From contig JALCBJ010000006.1 of assembly GCA_028066595.1 (NCBI GenBank), positions 27,685-91,684 on the forward strand: DNA of 64,000 nucleotides, written 5' to 3'. A program made the position numbers and the translations under genes. Source of the DNA: Thermoanaerobaculia bacterium (GTDB taxonomy: Bacteria > Acidobacteriota > Thermoanaerobaculia > Multivoradales > J023). Positions 61,206-64,000 of the stretch are shown one piece after another (position 1 is the stretch's first letter; each line of letters opens with the position of its first letter). The notes beneath the pieces were generated by a model, which was given only the letters and a program-made list of their open reading frames with translations, was not told the DNA's origin and did no database searches.

Positions 61206-63671
61206 TTACTCGTCACGTAGCGCCACAGCAGGATCGACTCCCGCCGCCCGCCAAGCGGGCACCGCGCTGGCAGCGGCGGCCAGGGTCAGCAACAACGCCA
61301 CGACCCCCAGGAGCATGGCCGGATCGAACGGCGAGACGCCGTGCAACAGCCGGTTCAAGGACAAAGCTAGCGGCACGGCTCCCAGCGATCCCAAGGCCAG
61401 GCCCCAGAACGCGAGTCCCAATCCCTGACGTACAACGGATTGCCGCACTTCCGTGGGTGCGGCACCCAGGGCGAGGCGGATCGCGAGCTCACGCCTCCGA
61501 CGGGCGACCGAATAGGCGGTGACACCGTAGGCTCCCACGGCAGCGATCAGCAGGGCGACGACGGCGATCACGGAGAACATCACGCCCCAGATGTGCTGAG
61601 CGAAGTAGTGCTGATCGAGCACACGGCCCATGGTCATGACGTGGTACACGGGGACCGACGAATCGAGCGCCGCCAGCTCGCGGCGTGCCAAGTCGGCAAC
61701 GGCATGTGGTGCAAGAGCGCTCTTCATGACGAGCGTGGGACTTTGGGTGACCGGACCCCAGCCTGTCGCTTCGCCCGTCATAGAGAGCGACATGGGCACG
61801 TACACCTGATTCGGTGGATTTGCATCAATCCCGGCCAGCATCTCCCCCGGATCGACACTCGAAACGGTACCGACGATTGTCAGCCAAGGCGATCCTTCCC
61901 GCTGCTGGCGAATGCGCCTTCCGATCGGGTCGGAATTCGGCCACAGATTCGTCGCCAATCCTTCGTCGATCAAAGCGACCTCGGCGCCCTGCTCCATTTC
62001 AGTCCGGTCGAAGAGTCTGCCCTGACGTCGCTCGATATCCAGGGTGTGAAAGTACGCGGTAGAGACCGCAGCCAGGCTCGCACGGGGCTCCTCGCCCGGC
62101 TCGAAGGTTCGATCTGCCACGTCGAGCGAGGCGACGATGACACCGTAGCGACTGATCGGCAGTCTGCCCGCGACCGCCACCGATTCGATCCCCGGTGCGC
62201 CCGCCAGACGATCGATCGCGCGCTCGAGGAATTCGAGTCCACGCTGGGTATCGACATCGTCGGCGAAATGGAGCTTGGCAGTCATCAGCCCATCGACCTC
62301 GAAGCCCGGATCGCGCTGCCGTACCTCTTGGTACGCGCGAACCATGAGAAAGGCACCGACGAGGACCACCACCGCCATGGCGTATTCCACCACCACGAGC
62401 GTCCGTCGCAGGCGTCCACCGGAAGTGCCCGAGTCTCCACGCCCTCCGCCCCGCAGCTCATCGGCCACGCCAGCCTCCTGCCGCTGCAGCCATGGAAGCA
62501 GTCCCAGAAACAACGCGACGAACACGGTGCTCAGTCCTGTATAGGCCACGACGGTGGAGTCGATGCGGAAATCAAGCCAATAAGGAATCTCGATCGGCGA
62601 GATCCGCTGCAGCCAATCCCCTTGCCACACCGTGAGCAGGAGACCCAGCCCGCCGCCTGCCAACGCGAGTAGCAACGTTTCTGCAACGGCCTGTCGAAGC
62701 AGCCGAAACTTGCCGGCACCGAGAGCAGTGCGAAGCGCCGTCTCGCGGCTCCGCGCCGTGGCCTGCGCCAGCACCATGTTGGCGACGTTTACACACACGA
62801 TCAAGAGAACCAGAAAGACCAACACCTGCATGACCCATGACGCCGTTTGGGTAACCGGTGGCAGCCATGCCTCGTGAAGCTCTCGGACATGAAAGCTCCA
62901 GCCGCGGTTGGTCTCGGGATACCGCTGCTCGAGGCGCGATCCGAGCTGGCGAACCTCTGACAGCGTCTGTTCGACCGTTGCGCCCGGCGCCAGCCGACCG
63001 AGAGCCTCCAGGTTCAACCTTCCGCGAGCTCTCGATGCGTTCACCCGGTCCAGCTGTAGCGGCGTCCACAGGTCGTGGTTCAAGGGAAACCGGAAACCCG
63101 GCTCCATGACGCCGATGATCTCGTGAGGCTGACCATCGATGACGAGTCGTCGGCCCACGACGTCCGGGTCGCCACCCAGACTCTGACGCCAAAGCCGTTC
63201 GGACAGCACCGCCACCGGCGCCGCACCGGGCATGTCGTCCGCGGGCTCGATGGTGCGTCCCTGGGCGGGCTTCACGCCGAGCATGGGAAACAGGCCGGCG
63301 GACACGTAAGCACCTCCGACCCGCTCGGCTCCCTTCCCCGAAACTCCGCTCAGGGACTCGATCTGATACTCGGCGCCGGTGTACGCCTCGATCCGTTGGA
63401 ACGAGGTCAGTTGATCCCGCAGCTCGAAGAAGTTGCCCTGCGAGACCTGAAAATATGTCTGCCCGGTCTCGGGCTTCGATTGCGTCACCAATGCCAGCCG
63501 CTCAGGATCCTCGAAAGGAAGCGGCCGGGTCACCATGGCATGGAAGCTGGAAAAAAAAGTGGCGTTGACGCCCAACCCCAGTGCCAACGTCAGGATGACG
63601 ACGAGCGCTGCGCCCGGGCGGCGGTGCAGGCTCCGGAAAGCGTAACGGAACTCGGAAACCAGTGCGGACAT
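61206..63671 (-). CDS. MacB/FtsX-type ABC transporter permease, ADOP family
   Basis: An 821-residue duplicated permease beginning MSALVSEFRYAFRSLHRRPGAALVVILTLALGLGVNATFFSSFHAM. It has two periplasmic MacB-like domains and two FtsX domains, the last with RRRRELAIRLALGAAPTEVRQSVVRQGL and PAWRAAGVDPAVALRDE, the common ADOP ending. There is no adjacent ATPase. A GGAG-containing site lies upstream of the ATG. It is the third member of this family in the window; the copies differ clearly, so they are not recent duplicates. Confidence 0.9.
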   Translation of the reverse strand: MSALVSEFRYAFRSLHRRPGAALVVILTLALGLGVNATFFSSFHAMVTRPLPFEDPERLALVTQSKPETGQTYFQVSQGNFFELRDQLTSFQRIEAYTGAEYQIESLSGVSGKGAERVGGAYVSAGLFPMLGVKPAQGRTIEPADDMPGAAPVAVLSERLWRQSLGGDPDVVGRRLVIDGQPHEIIGVMEPGFRFPLNHDLWTPLQLDRVNASRARGRLNLEALGRLAPGATVEQTLSEVRQLGSRLEQRYPETNRGWSFHVRELHEAWLPPVTQTASWVMQVLVFLVLLIVCVNVANMVLAQATARSRETALRTALGAGKFRLLRQAVAETLLLALAGGGLGLLLTVWQGDWLQRISPIEIPYWLDFRIDSTVVAYTGLSTVFVALFLGLLPWLQRQEAGVADELRGGGRGDSGTSGGRLRRTLVVVEYAMAVVVLVGAFLMVRAYQEVRQRDPGFEVDGLMTAKLHFADDVDTQRGLEFLERAIDRLAGAPGIESVAVAGRLPISRYGVIVASLDVADRTFEPGEEPRASLAAVSTAYFHTLDIERRQGRLFDRTEMEQGAEVALIDEGLATNLWPNSDPIGRRIRQQREGSPWLTIVGTVSSVDPGEMLAGIDANPPNQVYVPMSLSMTGEATGWGPVTQSPTLVMKSALAPHAVADLARRELAALDSSVPVYHVMTMGRVLDQHYFAQHIWGVMFSVIAVVALLIAAVGAYGVTAYSVARRRRELAIRLALGAAPTEVRQSVVRQGLGLAFWGLALGSLGAVPLALSLNRLLHGVSPFDPAMLLGVVALLLTLAAAASAVPAWRAAGVDPAVALRDE

Positions 63672-63946
63672 GGACGGCTCCAGCTGAGATCAGGAGATGG
63701 TCGGCTCGACGCTACCGAACGCTCCCAGCAATTCGCCTGCCAACCGACGAGAGCGCACGGTTCCAGTGTATTCCCACATCGGCGGCCGACCACCGTGTCC
63801 GGTTTCGGGATCCGACGAGCCGGTTCGATCTCCAAACCGCACAACACGTCGACGTTTCGCGCGGTCTCACACCTGGCCACCCCGGGAAGGCGCGACCACA
63901 CGTCCCTCGAGCGGCAAGGTGTGGCCGATCACGCCAAGTATCATCA
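63672..63946. other. Intergenic region upstream of the third permease
   Basis: About 275 bp with no recognised gene. Small frames here (e.g. 63712-63990, minus) have Arg/Ser-rich translations without family features. The end of the window contains a short tandem repeat. Confidence 0.4.
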
Positions 63947-63987
63947 GGAGCGGCTCTCGAGGAGCGGCTCTCGAGGAGCGGCTCTCG
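63947..63987. repeat. 14-bp tandem repeat, three copies
   Basis: GGAGCGGCTCTCGA is repeated at 63947, 63961 and 63975, the last copy losing its final base. Each unit includes GAGC/GCTC, so the block can also fold as a hairpin. It is close to the window edge, so its true extent is unknown. Confidence 0.85.
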
Positions 63988-64000
63988 CACTCTGCCGCGC

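Noticed and set aside
63712..63990. 92-codon minus-strand frame at the right edge
   Set aside because: Its start region is the 14-bp tandem repeat and the product is an Arg/Ser-rich low-complexity sequence.
1..64000. CRISPR arrays, tRNA/rRNA genes, transposases, prophage genes
   Set aside because: I looked for repeated spacers, T-loop-like GTTCRANYC contexts outside genes and transposase or integrase motifs, and saw none that held up. A computational tRNA scan would be decisive.

Overview
The window is about 64 kb of high-GC bacterial DNA, densely packed with genes. Lipid A/LPS core genes show a diderm Gram-negative host. Three large unpaired MacB/FtsX-type permeases (one next to a PadR regulator), several CRTAC1-type FG-GAP/ASPIC-UnbV secreted proteins and many large sensory proteins suggest Acidobacteriota, perhaps the Thermoanaerobaculia side. 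That assignment is inference from gene content, not from a marker gene. No rRNA, tRNA, CRISPR array or insertion sequence was recognised.

Layout. 1-3040 (minus): envelope operon waaA-lpxK-heptosyltransferase (cut by the window edge), divergent from a DUF1223 protein. 4123-7191: PadR operator, padR and an overlapping permease. 7384-7612 (minus): a small promoter/13-codon ORF/hairpin unit, then dusB. 8799-11843: a sigma-54 activator and an Hpt-REC-REC-GGDEF protein. 12208-16544 (minus): an AcpH-like protein, a secreted M14 peptidase and an M50 peptidase. 16605-20745: marR with its operator-promoter, a SnoaL-like protein, a DUF1820 protein and a large hybrid histidine kinase. 20929-23161 (minus): a lower-GC accessory block with a TIGR04255 protein and two unknowns.

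23192-35976 is the centrepiece: one promoter, a leader RNA, then aroDE-hisZ-hisG-hisD-hisC-(40-codon ORF)-hisB-hisH-hisA-hisF-hisIE-trpE-trpG-trpD, nearly all joined by ATGA-type overlaps. The leader encodes a 19-residue peptide with four His and two Trp codons clustered together, followed by RNA segments that can form alternative hairpins. This looks like an attenuator that reads both histidine and tryptophan supply for a combined his-trp operon. A HAD phosphatase-like gene follows and could supply the histidinol-phosphatase that the operon lacks.

36838-56700 is mainly extracytoplasmic: a PQQ-type sugar dehydrogenase, then a divergent locus. On the minus strand are a receiver-Ser/Thr-kinase fusion, a polytopic membrane/TPR protein and two large CRTAC1 proteins. 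On the plus strand are a TPR protein, a membrane-anchored CRTAC1 protein and a DUF3857/transglutaminase-like protein that has lost its catalytic Cys. 56720-63671 holds two more permeases, pdxH, and a divergent DUF3291/AraC pair.

Many single-gene starts lack a Shine-Dalgarno site and carry a TANNNT box 6-7 nt upstream, which suggests frequent leaderless transcription. Genes inside operons rely on start-stop overlaps instead.
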